NCBI RefSeq assembly: GCF_000344685.1
Contig: NW_006920411.1
Location: 1 to 26,656, forward strand
Direction: 5' to 3'
Source of the DNA: Gloeophyllum trabeum ATCC 11539
Lineage: Eukaryota > Basidiomycota > Agaricomycetes > Gloeophyllales > Gloeophyllaceae
DNA length: 26,656 nucleotides
Part shown: in pieces, positions 11,562 to 21,010 of the stretch
Layout: the number at the start of each line of letters is the position of its first letter
How positions within the stretch are numbered: the first letter of the stretch is position 1
The notes under the pieces: model-generated
Databases searched by the model: none
Told to the model about the DNA's origin: nothing
What the model saw: the letters and a program-made list of their open reading frames with translations, nothing else
Translations under genes and position numbers: made by a program

Positions 11562-13610
11562 ATGCCTCGCGAATGCTCGTCAAGACACGATACGGCGCCG
11601 CTACGCTATGGCAATGATGCTTACTTAGATGACAATGCTGACTCGTATCCTCGATCCCAGTCCGATACCAGCTCTTCCCCGTCATCGCCCGTCCAGCCCT
11701 TGAATCCGAAGAAGAAACATTACTGCACAGTATGTGGTCGTTCGTTTACCACCAGCGGGCACCTGGCTCGACATAGTCGTGTTCACACCGGCGAACGTAA
11801 CCACATATGTCCATTTCCAGGCTGCCAGACGCGATGCTCCAGGCAGGACAACCTGCAGCAGCAGTGAGTGTATTTCATTAATTTCCAGGTGGCAATTCGA
11901 CAGTCTGGCTGCCACCAAGTCGGCTACTGTTCGCCCATCAGTGTGCGTAGTATATGAACCTGTTGCTGAACAGCCACATCGTCCGACTTCTGTCTTGCTC
12001 CGTGTTCTCCACAGATCGCGTCTAACTGACGTGCCCCAGTTACAGGATTCATTTATCTCCAGGATCACGTAGAGGGTCATCCGCAAGTGCTAGAGCGGCG
12101 TTGAAGAAAATGGCCAATCAGACTACGGATACTTCTTCGGATGAACGCCAGCCGAAATCACGCTCAACCTTTCGCCGCACTAACCCATTTCCTGCGCTCT
12201 CTGCACCGCCAGCATCTCTACCACCTTCTACGTTTGGCGCTGAAATTTACGATGGTTCGCGTCCGCCGTCTGTTAGCCCCCCTCCCGACTCGCCACCTCC
12301 ACTCGTGCAGGCCAGGCCATCGCCCCATATCCTCACTTCATCCCATAGCACCTCCAGTTGCTCTTCGGTATCTCCGTCACCTCAGTCTGACCCCGCGTCC
12401 CAGAACGTCCACCCAGTTATTTTAGATGCCTCTCCCGTTCTGATTCATAATCCGCAAGATCCATCGTCTCGCTTATACTCTGTCGCGAAGAGCGGGGTAA
12501 TTTCCTACGAGGAGCAGGCAAAAGTTGCGCCTGCCCCGGAGGCGGGTTATGCACAGCCGTCCCGGTAAGTCAGCATAATCCCGAATGCCCAAAGCTGTCC
12601 CTGATCATCATAGCTATCAATATTCTACGTCGAACGCGTACGCTAGCGCGTCTTCCCCGGTATCTCCCGTACACCAAGGGGACGCCCATCCGTCGTCCCA
12701 AGGCCAGTCACTCGCATCACATCACGTCTCTCCTGTGGACCCATCTCCCCATGTCTCGACGTATCACGGACGGACTTACGAATCTTATCAAAACGTCCAC
12801 CCGTCACAGCCTCAGATACCACCAAGTGACCACCAGCATCAACGGTCGCCTTCTGATGTCTATGCGCAGTACCCGTCCCAGAACACCTCTCGACACGCGA
12901 TCTCGCATATCTCCCAGCCACGACCACAGTTACTCCCATACGGACAGCACTCGCATTCCGGGTACCCTCATTCGTCATCTCCAACATCAGTCCCACACTC
13001 GATATCCCCGCTCGAGTCGGAGCGAGCTACGCCGGTGCATCAGCAAGTACGCCCGGGCGAACACATTAGTACCCACACGCTCAGCAGGCAGCCTACTTTA
13101 GAAAGTGCATCTTTCTCCGCCAACGAAGGGTCTTTCGCGAGCGTCTACAATGCGCAGGGGGAGTCTAACGACCCCGCTGTCTTGCCTAACTCGGGTTACT
13201 CGTACACTTATCGGCGGGACGTGGATCACCACGTTCCCTATTCTCAGCCCAGGAGTCAGTACCTACTGCCTCAGTCTCAACCAGCGACGGTTCCTCCAAG
13301 TCGGTACCCTTCCCCTCGTCGCGGGCTACCACCCATGGACGTTACCCGGCCTGTGGACGGTGTGGCGCAGGTGTATACTCAGCTTCCGCCTCATCAGTCG
13401 CCGCACGTACAGCACGTCGTCGAGCCTGAGGTACACGGCTATGCCCAGTACCAGCAGACGTACGACTCCTCCCAGTCGACGAGCTACCTGCATCAGCCGC
13501 AGCCGGTTATGCCTGGGACGCACTATCAGACGGTTGTCGCCCCTGTGAATGGGCACGATTGGCGCGAGCCCGGTGCGTACGATGCGCGAGGGAGGCATCT
13601 AGTGGTATAG
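11562..13610 (+). CDS. C2H2 zinc-finger transcription factor, two fingers
   Basis: Three exons: 11562-11863, 12040-12564, 12614-13610; introns of 176 and 49 nt; 607 aa. Two adjacent classical fingers lie near the N-terminus, joined by a canonical HTGE linker. Finger 1 uses C55, C58, H71, H75; finger 2 uses C83, C88, H101, H105. Such pairs ([11 protein letters not shown]...[14 protein letters not shown]) occur in fungal nuclear DNA-binding factors of the NRG1/CreA-like kind. Intron 1 splits the codon of H101, and splicing restores the LQQHYRIHL motif; its branch is TCTAACTGAC. Intron 2 must end at the later AG (12613), because the first AG (12594) leads to a stop. The remaining 500 residues are rich in Ser, Pro, Gln, His and Tyr, typical of an activation or repression region. 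Target genes cannot be told from sequence. Confidence 0.88.
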
Positions 13611-14144
13611 CGGTGTTCGGGATAAGGTATGCCGTGGGCATTTTTTGTATGGCTGATTGGTTCGCCACTTTGTTTCCCTGGGGATGTTCGTAGTGCATTT
13701 CCCTTCCTCCGTCTTACCCTGTGACTGTTGTTCTCCTACCATAGACATACTGACTCTATTACGGACGATGCGCCGCCAGCTATCGGGTACATTGTTATTC
13801 TGTTTTCCAGTTGCTCTCCGGTCTCGATCACGATTCATTTGTCTACCACTGCTGCATTTGTACTATAGGCGCATACCATACAGACACAAAGAAATAAAGG
13901 TTGTACATCATAGAAGGATCGGATGAGCATCTGCTTCGGATGCTGACAGTGTAATGAGATTGATGCGCCCGACTACAAAATTGGTATTCAAGTGTCTATA
14001 GTGGCTGCCCGTATCGGACTTCTGCCACTTTACCTCGGACTTGTATCCCAACCGTAAGGCAGCGGCCTCTTCCTCTCCACGTCTGCTGCTGTTATACCTC
14101 CTGATACTTGAAACGCTCGTCGGCGTGTACGACGGCGCAAGGTG
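13611..14144. other. Intergenic: zinc-finger gene 3' flank and PPH3 promoter
   Basis: No gene is seen in these 534 bases. An AATAAA at 13893-13898 lies 283 nt after the zinc-finger stop codon and is a candidate polyadenylation signal, though fungal signals are loose. A 6-bp-stem hairpin (AGCATC/GATGCT) sits near 13926-13944. The right half should contain the PPH3 promoter; I see no clear TATA box. Confidence 0.45.
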
Positions 14145-15493
14145 ATGCCGAGTGACCTCGATAGGTCAGTTCCATTCCACCGCCTATTGCGAACGCTTCA
14201 GTTCCTCACGTCCTATCTCCGCACTCTCTGTCTGCGCTGCAAAACGGTAGACAGATCGAGCAACTGGCGCGCTGTGAACCGATCTCGGAGGAGCAAGTCA
14301 AAATCTTATGTCTGAAAGCTCGTGAGATTCTTGTGGAGGAGGGCAATGTGCAGGCGATAGACTCTCCGGTTACGGTGCGCACTCTCGCTGCACCACTGCC
14401 ACACACACACCGACCGACAAGGTTTAGATATGCGGCGACATACATGGGCAGTTCTTTGACTTGATGGAGCTGTTCAAGGTGGGAGGGTCATGTCCACAGA
14501 CTAACTATCTGTTTATGGGTGCGGCAGTTAGTGATTCGAAGCTTGACACAAGCACTGACTACGTGTAGGCGACTTTGTCGATCGTGGATTCTACAGCGTA
14601 GAAACGTTTCTGCTATTGCTGGCTCTAAAAGTCCGATACCCCGAGCGCATCACGCTGATTCGCGGAAACCATGAGTCGCGTCAGATCACCCAGGTATACG
14701 GCTTCTACGACGAATGCCAGCGCAAGTACGGAAGTAGCAACGTATGGAGATGGTGTTGCGAGGTCTTTGATTACCTCGCGTTAGGAGCCATCGTAGATGG
14801 CCGAGTATTCTGCGTGCATGGCGGACTGAGTCCAAATTTGCACACGATTGACCAGGTACGCTGAGTTGCCTCTCTTTTCTAGGTGTTCCGACTGAATAGC
14901 GCGGCATTGTGAAGATCCGAGCCATCGACAGAAAACAGGAGGTTCCACACGATGGGCCTATGTGTGACCTGTTATGGTCCGACCCGGACGGTAAGCAGCC
15001 ATTCATTTCTGCCATCAGCGCTACGCCGAGTTGCCTCAACGTGCGTGGACAGACATCCAAGGATGGGGCGTATCGCCCCGCGGCGCCGGATATCTCTTCG
15101 GCCCAGATACGACGAAAACGTTTGCGCACAATAACGCTATCGACCTTATCGCGCGCGCACATCAGCTCGCGATGGAGGGATACAAGCTCATGTTCGATAG
15201 AACAATCGTGACCGTTTGGAGCGCGCCCAACTACTGCTACCGGTATGCCCGGTCTCGCGCTTCCGCGCTGAAGTGTCACTGAGTAGCCTTTATGTTGCTC
15301 TGTGTCAGGTGCGGCAACGTCGCTTCCATTCTCGAACTGGACGAACATCTTGCGCAAGAGTACAAAGTTTTCGGGGCCGCCCCGTCGGTGCGTATTGTCG
15401 CCACGTCCGAGCGTCCGCGGGGACCTTACAGACTATTTGCAGGATGTCCGGTCTATACCCACAAAACGCCCCCCTGCCGATTATTTCTTGTAG
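14145..15493 (+). CDS. PPH3: Serine/threonine protein phosphatase 4 catalytic subunit
   Basis: Eight exons: 14145-14164, 14251-14374, 14428-14518, 14569-14855, 14915-14990, 15053-15242, 15309-15387, 15443-15493; introns 50-86 nt; 305 aa (human PP4C has 307). It is a metal-dependent PPP-family phosphatase. All active-site motifs are intact: GDIHGQ (51-56), GDFVDRG (79-85), RGNHE (110-114) and HGG (about 164-166). The start MPSDLDRQIEQL aligns with PP4, the end KRPPADYFL has the PP2A/PP4-type methylation tail, and [20 protein letters not shown] favours PP4 over PP2A or Sit4/PP6. The first exon is 20 nt and the last 51 nt, both needed for correct termini. In yeast the Pph3 complex acts in the DNA-damage response (dephosphorylating gamma-H2A and Rad53) and in nutrient signalling. 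It is convergent with ARB1. Confidence 0.95.
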
Positions 15494-15884
15494 CTCCAGC
15501 GACCTCCCCGTTTTACGAATATAACCCACAACTGTAATGCCCCGGTGCTTGTAGCCTTAGTAATTCCTTAACGAACTCCCCTTCCAATCGCGTGCCTTGA
15601 TCGTAACGAGGCGCCTCAGCCTTCTCACAAAGTCCAAGTGACATGTCCTTCATCACCGGACCAAGAGCAAGAAGCACGATCCAAGGATAGCGAACTGCCA
15701 TAGTATTCGAGAAACAACTGATGATGAGTACACGTCTAACAATAGATGTCGCTACAGCATTGGATCATGAATCACGATATGTGGGGAATATGGGGGGGAG
15801 AAAGTGGAAATGGTAATGCTGATACAGTTGAGACGGAAACGCGGTGCACAAATACAGTATTGCCTTGCGCGCATATGAATTGGT
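15494..15884. other. Convergent 3' region between PPH3 and ARB1
   Basis: These 391 bases hold both 3' UTRs. A minus-strand open frame of 62 codons (15513-15701) has no recognisable domain and is probably chance. No other feature is seen. Confidence 0.5.
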
Positions 15885-18213
15885 TCACGTCTTCGTCTTC
15901 CCCGTCGTCTTGCTGATGAGCTTGGCCTTCTCGAGCGCGGCCTCACCTGCAATGCATCACGGAGGCAAAAAGTCAGTTCCAACGATCCCCACGCCGAATC
16001 AGACAGAGAGCGATGACGTAGCGCTACTGACTTTGCTTCATGAGCGACCGCTTGTAGTCGACGATCGAGATGTCTTCCTTGGTCAAGTTCCTGATCGTGC
16101 GGTCCTTGACTTCCCACAGCTCCTCAGCGACCTGGGAGATGAGCCCTAGAAACAGGAAGAACGCGGAAGACCAGAGTCAGACTGTGCGGCAGAAGCACGG
16201 ATGGGTACTCACGGAAGTCATGAGACACGATGACAACGCCGCCCTCGAATTCCTTGATCGCACGCGCGAGTGCGTCGATGGACGACATGTCCAAGTGGTT
16301 AGTCGGCTCGTCTAATAGGCACACATAATCAGCACTTAAGGGACATCCGTCTTACCGCTCGCAAACGCACCGAGCAACAAGATATGCGGGTGCTCCATCG
16401 CGAGCTGCGCAAACACGACGCGGTTCCTCAACCCGTCCGACAAGTGCGAAATCGGCGACGTCTGGTGAGCGCCCGACAGGCCAAAGCGGCCGAGCTGCTG
16501 GCGCCACGCCTGCACGTCCTTCTCGGGGTACTTCTCGTGGAACAACGCTTGGAAGTACTCGATAGGCGACTTGTCGTACGGGAGCTGGTCGGCCGAGTGC
16601 TGCGAGTACTTGGCGAGCTTCAGCGACGAGTGGCGCGAGACCGTGCCCTCGCACGGCTGGAGGACGCCCATGACGAGGTGGAGGAGGGTCGATTTCCCAG
16701 CGCCGTTCGCGCCGAGGATGGCGACGCGCGAGTCCATGCTACAGAGTAGTCAAAACGAAGACCCTCACGACACCATGAACGCGACACGTACTCGATACCG
16801 AAAGACAGGTGCTCGTACAGATAGTCCTCCTTCTTGCCCGAGTACGAGAAGGCAACGTCGGAGAAGGCGATGATGGGCGGTGGGAGCTTGCGCACGTCTT
16901 CAAACTGGAAGTTGAGCGGTCGCGGCTGCTCGATCTTCTCGATGAGGCCGGCGGCCTCCATCTTGTCGATGATCTTCTGCTTCGACTTGGCCTGCTTGAC
17001 GAGGTTCGCATACGTACCCGCGGAGGCGATGAACCTTGAAACGGTCAGAATAGAAGCAATCAGCAAGAGCGCCGGGGACTTACTTCTTGATGTGGGCGAT
17101 TTCCTCCTGCTGCTTGTGGTACGCTTTCATCTGGTTGACTTCGTTCTCGGCCTTCGTACGGACGTAGGTCGAGTAGTTACCGCCATAGTACACGAGCTTC
17201 TTCTTGATCGTCAGGTCCATGATATTCGTGCACACACTGTCCATGAAATCCTGCGAATGGGACGTGATGACAAGGATATGGTTGTACGTCGAGAGGTACG
17301 CCTCGAGCCAGACGACCGCACCGAGATCGAGATGGTTCGTCGGCTCGTCGAGCAGGAGCAGATGCGGCTTCACGAACAGCGCGCGCGCAAGCGCAACACG
17401 CATCCGCCACCCACCACTCATATCCTTGGTCGGCTTCTTCATCATCTCCGGGCTGAACCCCAGCCCGTGGAGGATACTCCCTGCCTTGGCCTCGAATGTG
17501 CTCGGGTCCATCTCCTCGAGCTCCTCGTAGAGGTGCTCGAGGCCGACCTCGTCGATGTCGTCGGCGGTGGACATCTCCTCGATGCGCGCCTCGAGCTTGG
17601 CGACCTTCTGCTTTGCGGAGGAGACGATGAAGTCGACGGCGTTGACGTCCGAGGGCTCGGCCTCGCCGCGGACGAGGTAGATGTCGATGTGCTCGGGGAG
17701 GGGGATGTCTTGCTCGGCGATGGATTGGAGGAAAGTGGACTAGGCGGGAGTTGTAGGTTCGATCGTGTGACGGATAGGAATGAGACGCACCTTGCCAGAG
17801 CCGTTCTCGCCCAGCAGACCGTACCGCTGGCCGTAGTTGAGCGAGATCTCCGCGCCCTCGATGAGCAGCCGACCATGGAACGAAAGAGTATACTGATCAA
17901 TTTTGATATCACGGCCCTTCGGGTCAGAGACGAGCACACCAGACGCACTCCTGAGCGGAATGTCAGATCGATTCACAGTAAACAGAAAGAGATACACTCA
18001 CCGGTCGGTCGCGATCTTCAGCTTCGCCATCGACGTCAGATCCTCCTGGCTCGTCGACGCCGACAGACTCGTCAGCGGCGTGCTCGCCGTGCTCCCGTTC
18101 ACCGATCCGTTCACGCTCGTCGCCGTCGTAGAGTCATCGCCGTTTTTCACCTTTGCAGCCTGCTTTGCGGCCTTTTCGGCCAAGCGCTTTTGTTTCGACG
18201 CAGAGGGAGCCAT
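15885..18213 (-). CDS. ARB1: ABCF-type ATPase, ribosome biogenesis factor
   Basis: Eight exons: 18213-18002, 17950-17791, 17739-17084, 17034-16792, 16738-16371, 16311-16213, 16145-16032, 15946-15885; introns 49-85 nt; 637 aa (yeast Arb1 610, human ABCF2 623). Two ABC domains without membrane segments. Domain 1: Walker A GENGSGKST (118-126), signature MSGGWRMR (from 231), Walker [13 protein letters not shown] (from 251). Domain 2: Walker [10 protein letters not shown] (433-441), signature [12 protein letters not shown] (from about 523), then [11 protein letters not shown] and VSHDFRL. The SDG-type second signature and the linker [16 protein letters not shown] mark the ARB1/ABCF2 branch rather than GCN20 or EF3. 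The Lys/Ala-rich N-terminus and the Lys-rich SKTTGKTKT end are typical. Arb1 shuttles between nucleus and cytoplasm and is needed for 40S and 60S maturation. Several introns split codons of catalytic motifs, which are restored exactly on splicing. Confidence 0.94.
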
Positions 18214-19184
18214 CCTGAAAGTACTGTAGAGTAAAGAAAGTCGAAATCTAGGACAAGAACAGCAGAAAGCGGGAGGCAGCACAGATGCCTCGAGGAGGAG
18301 AAGATATAGATGAGTTTCGCGCGCTGATCGATATTCCTGTGGCTCAAAATTTATGATTACGTCATCGATTTATCCTGCCCTTGCGACCAAAATCTAACTT
18401 GTTCTTCACGCTGTCGCTGCTGGACGCGGAGGGATTTCCTTGCATTGCGGACAGGACTTTTACAAACTCAAAACATATATTCGACTGGGATATAACCGTC
18501 TGGGGTTTGTCGCGCGATTTCCGGCTGCTTGGAATCAGACAGCAGTCACAGCACGAATGACTGTCTTTCATGGCGGCCGTTGCACGGTGGATTGCTTGAT
18601 GTCGACGCTACAATGGTAACAGTATTATGCCTCAGAATCTGCTGGGGTGGCCTGGTGCGCAGCGCATCATGCTATCGCATCAGATTCAGAAGCATTCAAG
18701 CAGGTACCAATGAGAACGTAGGGCTCATCACTGGGAAGGCAGCGAAGGCGACACAGATCTATCTCGATAGTGCGCAATTCTATGTGTCTTCTGAGGCTAT
18801 CAAATCTCGCTTCTTCTTTTCTTTATCTGAGACTGGTATCTGTAAGTACTGGCTGTACGACAACGCCGGTAATAAGCTGAGGTAGCTGTGAGTGATTTTG
18901 GACATACACAAGTGATCATTGATACAATCGTGGTGGAGCTAAACCCAGGGTCAGCTCCATAGTTTTGTTATCCCACCTGTCCAAATGGATGGGTAATGAC
19001 ATGAAATGCAGGCGCGTTCCGAGGACCGCATGGCGATAGATCATGAAAACCGAAACTATATGATGCAACTGCACACCACCTGACCCACGTACATCCTACA
19101 TGGGCGGGCATGGCTCACGGAAAGGATGCGCACGTCCTTGGTGTCGCAGTGCATGATTATCTGAACAGTGGAGGAAATCTGCAT
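18214..19184. other. Intergenic: ARB1 promoter and isomerase 3' flank
   Basis: This 971-bp stretch holds the ARB1 5' UTR and promoter on the left and the 3' flank of the isomerase gene on the right. Two unassigned open frames exist: 69 codons on the minus strand (18362-18571) and 118 codons on the plus strand (18529-18885). Neither has a recognisable domain or a consistent exon series. A hairpin TGGAGCT/AGCTCCA occurs at 18934-18959. Confidence 0.45.
18357..18364. promoter_or_regulatory. CRE-like motif upstream of ARB1
   Basis: TTACGTCA (reverse TGACGTAA) matches the core bound by CREB/ATF-type bZIP factors. It lies 144 nt upstream of the ARB1 start codon. A motif of eight bases occurs by chance, so this is a candidate only. 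A similar ACGTCAC core occurs just upstream of RPL10A at 4899-4905. Confidence 0.25.
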
Positions 19185-20249
19185 TCACTCCAACCCCAGC
19201 ACCTCCCTGACCCCGTCCCTGGATAAGCCGCTCCCCGCAAAATCATCAAACGCTCCGTCCCCCATAACCGGTATAATGTGCCTCTTGATGAACTCTGCAC
19301 CCTCGACCGCACAAACCTCCGGATCCTTGAACGCGCACTCTGACTCCGCCACCGCCCATCCTTCGTACCCATACTTCGCCAGTCTCGTGAATATACCCTT
19401 GAAGTCGATCTGGCCGTCCCCCAGCGCCCTCGTGCGCCCCGCCCGGTCTTGCCAGTCGGTATACCCGCCATACACCCCCTGCCGTCCATCCGGCACGAAC
19501 TCCGCGTCCTTGACATGGAACGCCTTGATCCTTTCATGGTAGATATCGATAAACGCGAGGTAATCCAGCTGCTGCAGCACGAAATGCGACGGGTCGTACA
19601 AAATACACGCGCGCCGGTGCCCCCCAACATGCTCCAAGAACCGCTCGAACGACACCCCGTCGTGCAGGTCCTCGCTGGGGTGTATCTCAAAACACACGTC
19701 CACCCCCGCCTCGTCGAACGCGTCCAGGATCGGCCGCCAGCGCGCCGCGAGCTCCGCAAACGCGGTATCGATCAAGCCCGCTGGGCGCTGCGGCCACGGG
19801 TAGAAGTACGGCCACGCCAGGCTGCCCGAGAACGTTGCGTGCGCCTTCAAGCCCAGCCTCTTCGCCGCCTTCGCGCACGCAAACATCACACCCGTCGCCC
19901 ACTCCTCCCGCGCCTTCGGATTCCCGCGATACGCCTCCGGCGCGAACGCGTCAAACAGCGCGTCGTACGCCGGGTGCACCGCAATCAGCTGGCCAACGAG
20001 GTGCGTCGACAGCTCCGAGATCTCCACGCCGTGCCTGCGCACCGTGGCGTTCAGCGCGTCGCAGTACGCCTGGTCGTCCGCTGCGCGGTGCACGTCGATG
20101 AGTCGCGGATCGGCGGGGACCTGCACGGCGCGGAAGCCGAGCGAGGCGGCCCAGCGCGCGAGCCCGTCGAGCGTGTTGTACGGCGGCGTGTCGCGCAGGT
20201 ACTGCACGAGGTGGATGGATGGGCCTTTGATGGTGGTGAGCTTTGGCAT
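19185..20249 (-). CDS. Sugar phosphate isomerase/epimerase-like TIM-barrel protein
   Basis: Single exon, 354 aa, unlike the 2-8 exons of the other coding genes here. The start ATG at 20249 has a good context (CCACCATGCC). The protein looks like the xylose isomerase-like TIM-barrel family (COG1082/AP endonuclease family 2 fold), which includes bacterial inosose dehydratase IolE and sugar epimerases. Candidate metal ligands follow the family order: E188 in CFEIHPSED, D219 and H222 in YDPSHF, H245 in HVKD, and E302/E304 in AESE. WAVAESE near residue 298 resembles the usual barrel-closing strand. No signal peptide or membrane segment, so probably cytosolic. The substrate is unknown; a role in sugar or inositol metabolism is inference from the family. 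The lack of introns and bacterial-type family suggest possible old horizontal transfer, untested. The upstream region is tandemly duplicated. Confidence 0.85.
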   Translation of the reverse strand: MPKLTTIKGPSIHLVQYLRDTPPYNTLDGLARWAASLGFRAVQVPADPRLIDVHRAADDQAYCDALNATVRRHGVEISELSTHLVGQLIAVHPAYDALFDAFAPEAYRGNPKAREEWATGVMFACAKAAKRLGLKAHATFSGSLAWPYFYPWPQRPAGLIDTAFAELAARWRPILDAFDEAGVDVCFEIHPSEDLHDGVSFERFLEHVGGHRRACILYDPSHFVLQQLDYLAFIDIYHERIKAFHVKDAEFVPDGRQGVYGGYTDWQDRAGRTRALGDGQIDFKGIFTRLAKYGYEGWAVAESECAFKDPEVCAVEGAEFIKRHIIPVMGDGAFDDFAGSGLSRDGVREVLGLE

Positions 20250-20310
20250 GGTGGGTGGCGGGAGCTCCGGCGGACGCCCGACAGGCTCATAACTGGGATT
20301 CCATGCAGGG

Positions 20311-20557
20311 TGCGTCGTGGGGATCGAAGTCGAAGCAGGGCTTAACTTGGCTTTATAGGTGGAAAGGGTACGTCCTGTCGACTCAAGATTTCTCCTGTAG
20401 GACCCGATATATTATTATTTGAGGACTGGCGGCGGACTAGGCTTACGGGGATGCGTCATTGGGACTATAGTCGAAGGAGTGCTTGGCTTACAGGCGAGAA
20501 GGGCACACCGTGCGGTCTTTGACTCGAGAATTTATCTTGTACAACCCGAGTTATCAT
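20311..20557. repeat. Imperfect tandem duplication in the isomerase upstream region
   Basis: Two diverged direct copies, about 20311-20416 and 20452-20557, are offset by 141 bp. Shared blocks in order are TGCGTC, GGGA, AGTCGAAG, TTGGCTT, AAGGG, GACTC-AGA and CTTGTA/CCTGTA followed by CCCGA. The copy nearer the gene has TTTATAGG at 20352 where the distal copy has TTACAGG. The pair covers roughly -60 to -310 relative to the isomerase start codon, so it probably duplicates promoter elements. Confidence 0.65.
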
Positions 20558-20810
20558 CCTTGGTGGACATATACTAACTCTACCACCGCTTCCCCAGTTC
20601 CCTTCCTATCTCGTTCGTAACTGTGCCCACTTCCTCTCCCAATCACTTCTGCTAACAGATACAGGACGCTTACTATTAGGCTCAGGGTGTTCGCATGCAC
20701 GAACCACGAATTTGGTGGATGCCAAATCGGGCGAGTGCTATACATATCGCTTGCCCTCTCCTTCCACCCAAGGCATGGCCCGAGACTCACCATATGATGA
20801 GACAAATTAA

Positions 20811-20911
20811 GCCGGTCTCTTTCATACGGTAACTGGACGATTTCAACCTTCTACCGGTCGAATTTGACACATTTAGCGAACGAATATACCGGTCGAATTT
20901 AGGCCGGTCTC
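20811..20911. promoter_or_regulatory. Repeated motif cluster upstream of F-box-like gene 1
   Basis: The 14-mer TACCGGTCGAATTT occurs exactly twice, at 20852-20865 and 20887-20900, spaced 35 bp. GCCGGTCTC occurs exactly twice, at 20811-20819 and 20903-20911, flanking that pair. All share a CCGGTC core and lie 100-200 nt upstream of the start codon at 21011. The layout suggests binding sites for a sequence-specific factor, whose identity is unknown. Confidence 0.5.
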
Positions 20912-21010
20912 ACGCCTCCAGAAGAGCCACACATGTACAAATAGTACGCATTCAGACGCGGCGTTGCCCACCCCCACTTGAAGGCACGCGATCTCGCCTT
21001 CCACTCGACG

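Noticed and set aside
16834..18234. A 466-codon open frame on the plus strand antisense to ARB1
   Set aside because: It is the shadow of the ARB1 exons and runs through its introns. It is rich in Arg, Leu, Val and Asp in a pattern typical of complemented GC-rich codons and shows no domain.
18362..18571. A 69-codon minus-strand frame ending NKLDFGRKGRINR
   Set aside because: It looked like a small basic protein, but I could not match a family or find supporting splice or promoter features.
19449..20345. A 298-codon open frame on the plus strand antisense to the isomerase gene
   Set aside because: It is very Arg/Val-rich, has no recognisable domain, and mirrors a strongly supported gene on the minus strand.
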